From NCBI GenBank assembly GCA_019309605.1, contig JAFDFW010000132.1:1-6366 (forward strand): a DNA stretch of 6,366 bases, written 5' to 3'. Below the pieces are notes generated by a model. It was not told the origin of the DNA, made no database searches, and saw only the letters and a program-made list of their open reading frames with translations. The translations under genes were made by a program, and so were the position numbers. This DNA is from Deltaproteobacteria bacterium. Its GTDB lineage: Bacteria > Myxococcota_A > Polyangia > Polyangiales > Houyiibacteriaceae. Shown one piece after another: positions 1-6,220 of the stretch; positions within the stretch are counted from its first letter, which is position 1; every line of letters starts with the position of its first letter.

Positions 1-1468
1 GGCCCGGCTGGTTTCTGGCTCATTCGCGAGAACGGCGGCGGCGAGACCGGTTTGCTCAGCGGTACCTTGCCCGGCCCTGCGCCGGTTGCCGGCGAGGATC
101 TTGCCGAGACCAACCTCGCTCCCGGGAGGTTCAAGTACCGCGAGATTCCGATCGTGATTCAGGACCGCTCGTTCAACGCCGACGGCTCGCTCTTCTATCC
201 AGCGAACCGGGCCGTGTTCGAGGGACTCCTCGACAGTCAGAGCGGTAACATCCCGTCGGTCCCCGGCAACGACGACGCGGGTCTATGGATCGATTTCAGC
301 CCGTACTCGGACATCGCGCCGATTTGGAACCCGGAAGCGTTCTTCAACGTGATGGTCGTCAACGGCGTGAGCTGGCCCGAGCTCGAGGTGGCGCCCGCCA
401 TCTACCGGTTCCGCCTGCTCAATGGCTGCAACTCACGCTTCCTCAATCTCAGCATGGGACAGGTCAACGGACAGGGACGAGTGCTCAGGGAGATGCCGTT
501 CTATCAAATCGGCGCCGAGCAAAGCGTTCTGCCGCAGGTCGTGCGGATCGAGACCGGCTATGCGACCCCGCTTCCGGGCGATGGTGTTTACCGAGCAAGC
601 ATTGCTCATGGCACTCGCCGAGCGCGCAGACGTCCTGGTCGATTTCCGAGGGCGAAAGGACGGTGACGTGGTGCGCATGTTCAACACGGCGCCCGACGCC
701 CCGTTCGGCGGCTTCCCCGACGTCCCTGCGGATCCCAGCACCACTGGCCAGGTGATGCAGTTCCGAATCAACAGCGACCTATTGGGTACGAGCCCGAGCG
801 ACCCGACGGGCGCTACGCCGGCGACTGATCCGCGGCTCGTCATGCTCAGCCCAGTCGACGGCGTCGATACGTACCCGGGCGATTTGGTCACGGAAACGCG
901 CGACCTCGCCCTGATCGAGGAGGAGTCCGAGGAGGTGTGCGTCTTGGCGGACGCCGTGACCGAGGAATTCCTCGTGCCGATCGAGCAGGTGCCCTGCGAT
1001 ACGGTTCCGAATTCCGGAGAGGAGGTCGTGCCGTTTGGCCCCAAGGCGGCTGTGCTCGGCGTAAACGGCTCGAATGGCGGAACGGTGACCCTGTGGAGCG
1101 ACTTCATCGAGACCAACCCGCAAATCGGCGCCACCGAGATCTGGGAGCTCTACAACTTCACGGCGGACGGCCATCCGATCCACCTTCATCTGGTGAAGTT
1201 CAAGGTGCTCGACCGCCAGGGAATCGATGAAATCGGCAACTTGGATGGCGACCCCGTGCCGCCCGAGGCGGACGAGACAGGATGGAAGGACACCGTGATC
1301 GCCTACCCCGGCCAGGTCACGCGGGTTGCGGCGACCTTCGACATCGAGGGTCTGTACGTATGGCACTGCCACATCGTCGAGCACGAGGACAACGAGATGA
1401 TGGTGCCCTACTGCGTCGGTGCTCCCGACGCCAATGGCTGCGCCGGCTTGGTAGCGCCAGCGCCATGA
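1..1468 (+). CDS. Multicopper oxidase (CotA/bilirubin oxidase type), 5'-truncated and frameshifted
   Basis: This protein oxidises a substrate at a type 1 copper and passes electrons to a trinuclear copper cluster that reduces O2 to water. Such enzymes usually act outside the cytoplasm on phenols, bilirubin-like compounds or metal ions; the substrate here cannot be told. The open frame runs off the left edge (it begins GPAGFWLIRE, the end of cupredoxin domain 1), so the two N-terminal HxH copper motifs lie outside the window. Frame 1 carries the domain 2 start (PIVIQDRSF) and continues to about base 583. Frame 2 then takes over (ALAERADVLVDF) and runs to TGA at 1466-1468. The C-terminal copper motifs are intact: HPIHLHL at 1172-1192 and HCHIVEHEDNEMM from 1364, including the axial Met. 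The HCHI-x-EHED form resembles CotA. The break may be a sequencing error or a real inactivating mutation. Transcription probably ends at the hairpin just downstream. Confidence 0.88.
577..592 (+). other. Frameshift site inside the multicopper oxidase gene
   Basis: Upstream of this stretch the multicopper oxidase is read in frame 1 (QIGAEQSVLP then IETGYATPLPGDG). Downstream it is read in frame 2 (TEQALLMALAERADVLVDF). The change equals one extra base or two missing bases. The run ggcgatggtgttta contains short G and T runs where an indel is easy. There is no slippery heptamer with a following structure that would suggest programmed frameshifting, so an assembly or read error, or a genuine mutation, is more likely. 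Confidence 0.75.
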
Positions 1469-1485
1469 GCTGACGGCCGCACGTG

Positions 1486-1522
1486 AAAACCCGCGGGGCC
1501 GCCTTCGGGCGGCCCCGCGGGT
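1486..1522. terminator. Bidirectional GC-rich hairpin terminator between convergent genes
   Basis: Bases 1489-1503 pair perfectly with 1508-1522, giving a 15-bp stem closed by a TTCG tetraloop (CGAA on the other strand). On the minus strand the hairpin is followed by a short T run (the complement of aaaa at 1486-1489), as expected for an intrinsic terminator of the gene ending at 1559. On the plus strand it lies 20 bases after the oxidase stop but is followed by tccttg, a poor U-tract. The best reading is one hairpin serving both genes. Confidence 0.85.
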
Positions 1523-1558
1523 CCTTGCAGTCTGGCTGGCAGCGGTTAGGCGCGCCCG

Positions 1559-2950
1559 TCAGGGCAGGAAGAAGACGCCCTTGAGGTCTTCGGTCATCGA
1601 CAGTGGCCGATCGTTCCCGTCGAACGAGGTGACGCGGAACTGATAGAACATGCCCGACTCCAGAGCGGGACCGCCGTACATTACCTCGGGGTCGCTGCCG
1701 CTCGATCCCGGGATATCGGGATCGCTCCAAATCAGCTCTCCAAAGGTGTCGAACACCACGATGTGGTACCGGTCCTCGCCGCTATCGTCGACCCACGAGA
1801 AGACCGGTGTTCCGGTGACCTCTTCGGGGCCCTCCGCGCCGGGCGAGATGACGTCGAGCGAACCGGTGATCTTGAAGCTTGGCGCTTCGACCGACTGACC
1901 GTCGGTGACTTCGACGCGCACGATCTCGGTGTTGCCCTGGCCGAAGTCCGGGTCGCGAACGAGTCGATCATTTTCGAAAGCCCCGAGGACCTTGTACTTG
2001 CCCGCTGGGACGCCTTCGATGACCCAGCTCCCGCTCGACACGAGCTCGGTTCCTTCGGGTGCACGTAGACCCGGTGGCGTTTCACCACGCGCCAGTGTTT
2101 CATCGAAAGTCGACTCGACGACCAGAATGTACGAGGTGCCTTTGCCCGCGCCCGGGTTCACGATCTGAACGCTGCCGGTGACCGTTCCAGGTGCGTCGCT
2201 CGCCAGCGAGAGATCGACGCGTACCTCTTGGCCGCCGCTGACCGATGCATCTTGCGCGCCGTAGTTCGCGCCCTGCGCGTAGCCGAGCACCGTGAAAGCG
2301 CCGTCGGGCAGGTTGAAGATCCGGTACACACCTTCTCGATCTGCAATCGCGGTGAACCCCTCAGCGCTCGAGCCGGAAGTCTCGGCCACGACGAGGACGC
2401 CCGTACTATCGCTCGGCACGTCGACGTTTCCGAAAATCACGTTCGTGCCGGAACCGGACGTAAGTGCGATGAGCCCGACGTCGGTTGCCGCGGTTTCTAC
2501 GACGAGCATGCCATCCTCGTCGACCGGGGCCGACACGTCGATTGGAAGGGCCTGTCGAATCCCTCCAGGGAAGGTTTGGAAACCCGCTGCATCGGCGCGC
2601 AGGGTGACGTCCCCGCCACTGGGATTGCCGTCCACATCGCGCTGTCGCGAAACCCTGATCTCGTAGTCTCCGGTCGCACCCGTAGTGGCCACCGTGCTGG
2701 CGGGTGAACGGTTCGCGTCCAAGGCGACGACGGTGGCGCCTTCAATGCCAGTGTCGTTACCAAGTTCAAACACATTGCCCCGAAGGACGACTGGCGCGAA
2801 GCATCCGGTTTCACCACCGACGACCTCCTCGCAAACGAGGCCCTCTTCGCATCCGGTCTGCGCAACGGGATTACAAGCATTGCTGCTGTTATCTGCGCAG
2901 CCACCGGCCAAGAGCAGCACAACCGCTGCCGCTTTGATCATTCGATTCAT
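1559..2950 (-). CDS. Putative outer-membrane lipoprotein with carboxypeptidase-regulatory/Ig-like repeats
   Basis: This is a 463-residue exported protein of unknown function. It opens with a lipoprotein signal peptide: basic start MNRMIK, a hydrophobic run, and lipobox LAGGC with the lipidated Cys at 18. The residue after it is Ala rather than Asp, compatible with the outer membrane. A four-cysteine segment follows (C26, C34, C40, C50), of a kind often seen near the N-terminus of myxobacterial surface proteins. Then come about three beta-sandwich modules like the carboxypeptidase regulatory domain, near 56-160, 170-250 and 256-350. They carry YxI or YRI strands and PxGxYxVxG-type turns (NLPDGAFTVLGY, GVPAGKYKVLGAF). 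A last module near 361-463 looks fibronectin-like. The start at 2950 is chosen because it gives a proper signal peptide and has a purine run (gggggaa) three bases upstream. The frame stays open to 3109, but that 53-residue extension is basic and unlike a signal peptide. Role likely structural or adhesive (inference). Confidence 0.82.
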   Translation of the reverse strand: MNRMIKAAAVVLLLAGGCADNSSNACNPVAQTGCEEGLVCEEVVGGETGCFAPVVLRGNVFELGNDTGIEGATVVALDANRSPASTVATTGATGDYEIRVSRQRDVDGNPSGGDVTLRADAAGFQTFPGGIRQALPIDVSAPVDEDGMLVVETAATDVGLIALTSGSGTNVIFGNVDVPSDSTGVLVVAETSGSSAEGFTAIADREGVYRIFNLPDGAFTVLGYAQGANYGAQDASVSGGQEVRVDLSLASDAPGTVTGSVQIVNPGAGKGTSYILVVESTFDETLARGETPPGLRAPEGTELVSSGSWVIEGVPAGKYKVLGAFENDRLVRDPDFGQGNTEIVRVEVTDGQSVEAPSFKITGSLDVISPGAEGPEEVTGTPVFSWVDDSGEDRYHIVVFDTFGELIWSDPDIPGSSGSDPEVMYGGPALESGMFYQFRVTSFDGNDRPLSMTEDLKGVFFLP

Positions 2951-3121
2951 TGGTTCCCCCGAAATTAGTTGTCGTTTCCGCGCTGGCAGATCCAGGCCGC
3001 GATCATCCCCACGTCCGAGTCTACCAGCCCGAAAGGGTACCCCCCAAACAGACCAAATGTGGGGACGACAACGGTCTGGGAAAGCTTGCCCGGCGGCGGT
3101 ACAGTCCATGTAGGAGGCGGC
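2951..3121. promoter_or_regulatory. Divergent intergenic region between two lipoprotein genes
   Basis: These 171 bases separate the divergently transcribed starts at 2950 (-) and 3122 (+), so promoters for both should lie here. I could not recognise a convincing -35/-10 pair on either strand. The region contains a small inverted repeat, CCCCA at 3042-3046 and TGGGG at 3060-3064, which could be an operator half-site pair but is weak. Both strands stay open through most of the region, which I take to be chance in GC-rich DNA. Confidence 0.4.
3112..3117 (+). promoter_or_regulatory. Shine-Dalgarno site AGGAGG
   Basis: A perfect AGGAGG lies four bases before the ATG at 3122. It fixes the start of the small cysteine-rich lipoprotein there, rather than at the upstream in-frame start at 2969, and it marks the gene as real despite its short length. 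Confidence 0.85.
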
Positions 3122-3463
3122 ATGACACTACCAAACACGCTGGGCTTCATCGGGCTCTGCGGCATCCTAACCATCGGCTGCGGAGGCAGCAGCGGCGGAA
3201 CCGGCGACGGCGGCAACAACTGCGGCGCCGCCTGTTCGGTCATCACGTCGTGTTGGAACGAAACCGACGCGTCCTGCAAGGCGCAATGTGAGGGTGACCT
3301 CATGGAGGCCGCCGAGTTTGGGGAGGGATGCGTGGCGGCAGTCAACGCTTTGGCAGCCTGTCTTGGCGGCCTATCCTGTGAGCAGCTCGACGGATGGTTC
3401 GAGGAAGTGCCCGCAGACAGCTACCCGTGCAGAGCGCAAGACATGGCCCGCCGCGACTGTTAG
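3122..3463 (+). CDS. Small ten-cysteine lipoprotein A (113 aa)
   Basis: This is a short exported protein of unknown function. It has a lipoprotein-type signal peptide ending LTIGC (lipid Cys at 20), then a Gly/Ser-rich tether of about 13 residues. A compact domain follows with ten cysteines at 34, 38, 44, 52, 56, 70, 80, 86, 103 and 113, the last being the C-terminal residue. The spacing is C-x3-C-x5-C-x7-C-x3-C-x13-C-x9-C-x5-C-x16-C-x9-C. The even number suggests up to five disulfides, which fits a location outside the cytoplasm. The stretches between cysteines are rich in Ala, Glu and Leu and look helical. The start is set by AGGAGG four bases upstream. The same cysteine spacing recurs in the lipoprotein at 4396-4740, so the two are probably divergent paralogues. 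I recognise no named domain. Confidence 0.8.
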   Translation: MTLPNTLGFIGLCGILTIGCGGSSGGTGDGGNNCGAACSVITSCWNETDASCKAQCEGDLMEAAEFGEGCVAAVNALAACLGGLSCEQLDGWFEEVPADSYPCRAQDMARRDC

Positions 3464-3635
3464 CTAGCGCCGAGCCCACTCCGCGTAGCGGAAATAGGCG
3501 CCCACCGAACTCTCGTCCACGTCACCGACGACCAGTTCGCCCGCATGACGGAAGACGCGCTGCACGGCAGCTTTAGCTCACCCAACTGAGCTGCGTCATC
3601 TTGATAAATCCGGGATCCTTCCTAGTACCCCCGCC
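3464..3635. other. Intergenic region with a possible gene remnant
   Basis: These 172 bases lie between lipoprotein A and the methyltransferase. A six-base inverted repeat (AGCTCA 3575-3580, TGAGCT 3587-3592, loop cccaac) has no T-tract after it, so it is only a weak terminator candidate. On the minus strand, a GTG-started frame from 3565 to a stop at 3464-3466 reads as a natural-looking 33-residue peptide containing ELVVGDVDESSVGAYF and ending YAEWARR. It abuts the stop of lipoprotein A with no gap. It could be the tail of a lost gene or chance. No ribosome-binding site is evident for the methyltransferase start. Confidence 0.35.
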
Positions 3636-4391
3636 ATGGACGCTAAGGACTGGCCCGAGGACGCAGGGCGCGATCGCCTCATCGGCGATTGGCACATCTA
3701 CCAGCGCACGGGGGGACACCGAACCAGTACGGACGATCTGATTACCGCCTGGTATGCGGTCCATAGAAACCCAGACCCGCCAGAGCGGTACCTCGACTTG
3801 GGATGCGGAGTCGGGTCGGTGTTGCTCATGGTCAGCCACAAACTCCGCCCGAAGATTGTGCTCGGGGTCGAGGCGCAGGCTCAATCGCTCATGATGGCGA
3901 GGCGTGCGGTCGCGGAGCTCCCGGAGCACGGGAGCCATATTGAGCTACGACAGGCGGACTTTCGTGACGTGGATTTCGGAGGCAAGCGCTACGACCTGAT
4001 CACCGCGTCGCCACCGTACTTCCCCATCGGTACCGGCGTGCTGCCCGACGACCCGCAGCGACGCGCTTGTCGTTTTGAGACCCGTGGCGGCGTGGAGGGT
4101 TACCTGGAGACGGCTGCCCGCGCCATGGGCGATCAGTCTCGGCTCTACATCGTGTTTCAGACGCTCTGGAGGGACCGGGTCACGGCGTCGGCTGCCCATC
4201 ACGGCCTGCATCTCAGCGGCCAAGCGGATTTCTCAATGCGCGCCAATGACCCTGCGCCGTTTCTGAGTGTGTTCGAATTTTCGCGACAGCCGATCGACGA
4301 GCCTCATCGCTTCCGCTGTGCGGTGCGCGACGCCGATGGGAACATCAGCCCAGAGTATCAACGTGCTCGACTAGAGCTTGGTGTCGCCTAG
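3636..4391 (+). CDS. TrmN6-like SAM-dependent N6-adenine methyltransferase (tRNA1(Val) A37 type)
   Basis: This 251-residue cytoplasmic protein has the Rossmann-fold methyltransferase layout seen in the TrmN6/YfiC group (COG4123-like), which methylates N6 of A37 in tRNA1(Val). Residues 20-41 form the family N-terminal helix (IYQRTGGHRTSTDDLITAWY; enterobacterial enzymes have a similar GHR-x-S-x-D element). Motif I, the SAM-binding loop, is LDLGCGVG at 53-60, and the acidic E79 in GVEA ends the second strand. Motif IV is SPPYF at 125-129, followed by PIGTG. The usual amino-methyltransferase signature is NPPY; Ser in the first position is seen in some amino-methyltransferases. CRFETRGGVEGY (145-156) is also typical of the group. 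The ATG at 3636 gives the expected length but has no clear Shine-Dalgarno. A tRNA target is inferred; another adenine-containing or small substrate cannot be excluded. The gene ends four bases from the opposing lipoprotein B gene. Confidence 0.83.
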   Translation: MDAKDWPEDAGRDRLIGDWHIYQRTGGHRTSTDDLITAWYAVHRNPDPPERYLDLGCGVGSVLLMVSHKLRPKIVLGVEAQAQSLMMARRAVAELPEHGSHIELRQADFRDVDFGGKRYDLITASPPYFPIGTGVLPDDPQRRACRFETRGGVEGYLETAARAMGDQSRLYIVFQTLWRDRVTASAAHHGLHLSGQADFSMRANDPAPFLSVFEFSRQPIDEPHRFRCAVRDADGNISPEYQRARLELGVA

Positions 4392-4395
4392 GTGC

Positions 4396-4740
4396 CTATT
4401 CGCAAGCGGCCGCGATCGCCTCCGCCTGGCCCTGGCACTTGGCGGCTGCGGCCGCAGCCTCGGCTTCGGTCAAGGATGCGACGTCGCAGGTCCCGAGACA
4501 CGAGATCGTCGACGAGATGGCGCTTACACACGCGACTCCGACGACCTCCGCCTGCGCCTCACAAGTCTGCACGCAGTCTGCGCCCTCTAGCGGAGCGCCG
4601 AGTTGCGAGAAGCACTCGTCCGGCCAGCCGCAGAGCTCGTCACACACCTGCGAAGCAGCGCGGGCCTCCGCCCGTGAACCCAAATCACCACAGCCGCTCG
4701 CAAGCAGCAGGGCAAGCCCCAATCCCCCCAATATTCTCAT
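4396..4740 (-). CDS. Small ten-cysteine lipoprotein B (114 aa)
   Basis: This is a short exported lipoprotein of unknown function. The signal peptide MRILGGLGLALLLASGC has a classical lipobox (LASGC, lipid Cys at 17), with Gly next, not Asp, so outer-membrane sorting is plausible. A short linker leads to ten cysteines at 33, 37, 43, 56, 60, 71, 81, 85, 102 and 113. Spacing is C-x3-C-x5-C-x12-C-x3-C-x10-C-x9-C-x3-C-x16-C-x10-C. This matches lipoprotein A in six of nine intervals that are equal or differ by one, with the other three differing by two to five residues. An Ala/Glu-rich stretch (TEAEAAAAAAK) is probably helical. The ATG at 4740 is preferred over an in-frame TTG at 4776 because it begins the signal peptide directly; the ribosome site is weak. 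The gene is 77 bases downstream of the Rieske gene on the same strand, but a terminator candidate lies between them. Confidence 0.8.
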   Translation of the reverse strand: MRILGGLGLALLLASGCGDLGSRAEARAASQVCDELCGWPDECFSQLGAPLEGADCVQTCEAQAEVVGVACVSAISSTISCLGTCDVASLTEAEAAAAAAKCQGQAEAIAAACE

Positions 4741-4797
4741 GGCTTCAGTCTGACAAAGGCTGGGCGAGGACCCCAAACTGGACCGTTATTAGCTGAT

Positions 4798-4841
4798 AAA
4801 AAGGGCCTGAGTGGACTCTAGACGAGAACTTCCACTTGGCC
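4798..4841 (-). terminator. Candidate intrinsic terminator of the Rieske oxygenase gene
   Basis: Read on the minus strand, GGCC (4841-4838) and AGTGGA (4836-4831) pair with TCCACT (4815-4810) and GGCC (4807-4804). This gives a 6+4-bp stem with a small internal loop and a 15-base apical loop, followed by a run of five T (complement of 4798-4802). The stop codon of the Rieske gene (4818-4820) sits inside the loop, so the upstream arm is coding sequence. The large loop makes it only a moderate candidate. Confidence 0.45.
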
Positions 4842-6155
4842 GTCGTTCACTCGGTGCTCGATGGGCGTCAAGTTCAGGGTCTTGATGAACTTGTCTTTGT
4901 TGCTGACGTTTGGGCCGATGCACCGTCCCTCGGTGTCGAAGTGGAAGCCGTGGAACGGGCAGCGCAGGCAGTCGTCGTCTAGCTTGCCTCCGTAACCAAG
5001 ATGCGCGCCCTGGTGCGGGCAGTACGCGTCGAAGACATGAAGGTCTCCCGTGGTGTCCGTGCTTACGACGAGCTCCTCGCCGGCGACGGTGTATCGGTGA
5101 ACTTTGCCCGGCTTGATGTTCTTCAGGTCGTCGAGCGGTTCCCACTGCTTGTCTTTCGACGCGGATGGTTGAGCGTCGGCCAGCTCGAAATCCTTCGGGT
5201 AGAATGATTCTCCCCAGCGAATGACTTCGCGCATGTGCTTCTCGGACGGAAGAAGGGCTGGGTCTCGAAGGTACTTCCTGTTGGTCCAGATGATCGCGTC
5301 GATGTCGAACTCATTCTTGATGAAACCGGCCATGACGCCCGCGAGTACGTCGCACAGAGCACGCTTGGGGTAGATGCGCTGAACGATTCGCTCCGCCCAT
5401 GGCGGGAAGGTCTCTGGGTGGAGCGCCATCGTGACGTACACCCGCGTCCGATACGCGCCCTCCGGCGTGAGGCAGACGAGAGCGTGCATGCGCGGCGTTC
5501 CGGCTCCTGTGGCGCCTACGACGGCCATCCCGGGCCCGTGATACACGTAGTCTTGCGTAAGCTCCAACTGGGGCAGGATCTTGGACAGCAAGCGAATGGT
5601 GCGACGCGTCGAGCATGACCCGTAGCGGAACTTGGTGTCCTGCTTCAGCGTGATCGTGTCCTTCGATACCTCGTGGTCGTAGATCTTCGAGTACTCCCAC
5701 AGGTGGACCGCTTTGAAGTGGAGGTTGTCGGACCCGTTTTCGACGAAGTCCATGATGTGGGTGTCCTCGAATATCGTCGCCGGGCTCGACACGTATTGAG
5801 AGGGGTACTTCTCCTCCCACAACGTCGGAAACGGACGGTCCGGATTTGCTAGATCGTCTCCGTACCAGACGAAGATGATGCCGACCTCGACGACGACGCA
5901 CATCTCGTGCTTGCCCTCGAACAAGACCTTGTAAGGAGCCTCGCCATCGCCAGGTCTCGGTTCGATGGTGACAAAGGAGTCCAGGAACAGGATCCGATCA
6001 GGCTTCTTGTCCTCAAACTCCTTGACGGGGATGAGGTTGAACCATGTATGGATCCTCTGCGGGCGCGGATTGGTTTGCTTGTGGAGCGGCTTCTCCGGGC
6101 GAGCCGGGGAATCGTTTCGCTTTTTGGACCAGGGGCTGATCGCTAGGAACGGCAT
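4818..6155 (-). CDS. Rieske non-heme iron oxygenase with C-terminal (permuted) Rieske domain
   Basis: This 445-residue soluble protein should be the oxygenase component of a Rieske system: the [2Fe-2S] cluster takes electrons from a reductase or ferredoxin (none in the window) and feeds a mononuclear iron that activates O2. The iron site is in the N-terminal part: E139, D143, H146 and H151 in the D-x2-H-x4-H motif, with D286 in DAIIW as likely third ligand. The tract IIWTNRKYLRDPAL then W-x3-FYP resembles the KshA/DAF-36-like group. The Rieske motif C-x-H-x17-C-x2-H (C379, H381, C399, H402) follows at the C-terminus, whereas known family members have it first. N-terminal residues 1-110 contain no second cluster motif. 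No signal peptide or membrane helix is evident. The ATG at 6155 is chosen for its purine-rich upstream agagaag; an in-frame GTG at 6182 would add nine residues. It probably shares a transcript with the upstream SDR gene. The substrate is unknown; steroids, sterols or other lipids are an inference. Confidence 0.88.
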   Translation of the reverse strand: MPFLAISPWSKKRNDSPARPEKPLHKQTNPRPQRIHTWFNLIPVKEFEDKKPDRILFLDSFVTIEPRPGDGEAPYKVLFEGKHEMCVVVEVGIIFVWYGDDLANPDRPFPTLWEEKYPSQYVSSPATIFEDTHIMDFVENGSDNLHFKAVHLWEYSKIYDHEVSKDTITLKQDTKFRYGSCSTRRTIRLLSKILPQLELTQDYVYHGPGMAVVGATGAGTPRMHALVCLTPEGAYRTRVYVTMALHPETFPPWAERIVQRIYPKRALCDVLAGVMAGFIKNEFDIDAIIWTNRKYLRDPALLPSEKHMREVIRWGESFYPKDFELADAQPSASKDKQWEPLDDLKNIKPGKVHRYTVAGEELVVSTDTTGDLHVFDAYCPHQGAHLGYGGKLDDDCLRCPFHGFHFDTEGRCIGPNVSNKDKFIKTLNLTPIEHRVNDGQVEVLV

Positions 6156-6206
6156 CGTATTGCTTCTCTTTTCGAACAACACTTGCCATTAAGTCAAGTA
6201 CGACTT

Positions 6207-6216
6207 TTCTCGAGAA
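6207..6216. repeat. Ten-base perfect palindrome upstream of the Rieske gene
   Basis: TTCTCGAGAA reads identically on both strands. It lies in the 65-base gap between the SDR stop (6221-6223) and the Rieske start (6155). It could be an operator half of an internal promoter or chance. No convincing promoter hexamers accompany it: a TTGACT on the minus strand has no matching -10 at 16-18 bases. Confidence 0.25.
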
Positions 6217-6220
6217 GGCT

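Noticed and set aside
422..583. Plus-strand ATG at 422 as the true start of a separate 348-residue protein
   Set aside because: Residues encoded from 422 to about 583 in this frame do not resemble multicopper oxidase, while frame 1 over the same bases does. The real protein enters this frame only after the shift.
433..1134. Long minus-strand open frame (233 codons), and another at 779-1384, inside the multicopper oxidase gene
   Set aside because: Both are antisense to strongly conserved copper-oxidase sequence. Their products are Ser/Arg/Thr-rich without recognisable domains, as expected of shadow frames in GC-rich DNA.
2951..3109. Upstream extension of the 463-residue lipoprotein to 3109
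   Set aside because: It would bury the signal peptide behind 53 basic residues and run into the promoter region of the divergent gene. The start at 2950 gives a correct lipoprotein signal.
2969..3121. Upstream extension of lipoprotein A to 2969
   Set aside because: A perfect AGGAGG four bases before the ATG at 3122 and a signal peptide starting there fix the shorter form.
3636..4391. Methyltransferase as a restriction-modification DNA methylase
   Set aside because: It has no target-recognition domain and no restriction gene nearby, and its N-terminal GHR-x-S-x-D-like element and size fit the TrmN6 group better.
4439..4510. GC-rich repeated ggc/gcg tract as a repeat element
   Set aside because: It encodes the Ala-rich stretch of lipoprotein B and is explained by codon use.
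5311..5901. Overlapping minus-strand open frame (196 codons) in the Rieske gene
   Set aside because: It is Arg/His-rich and lies in another frame of a gene with intact metal-binding motifs, so it is a shadow.
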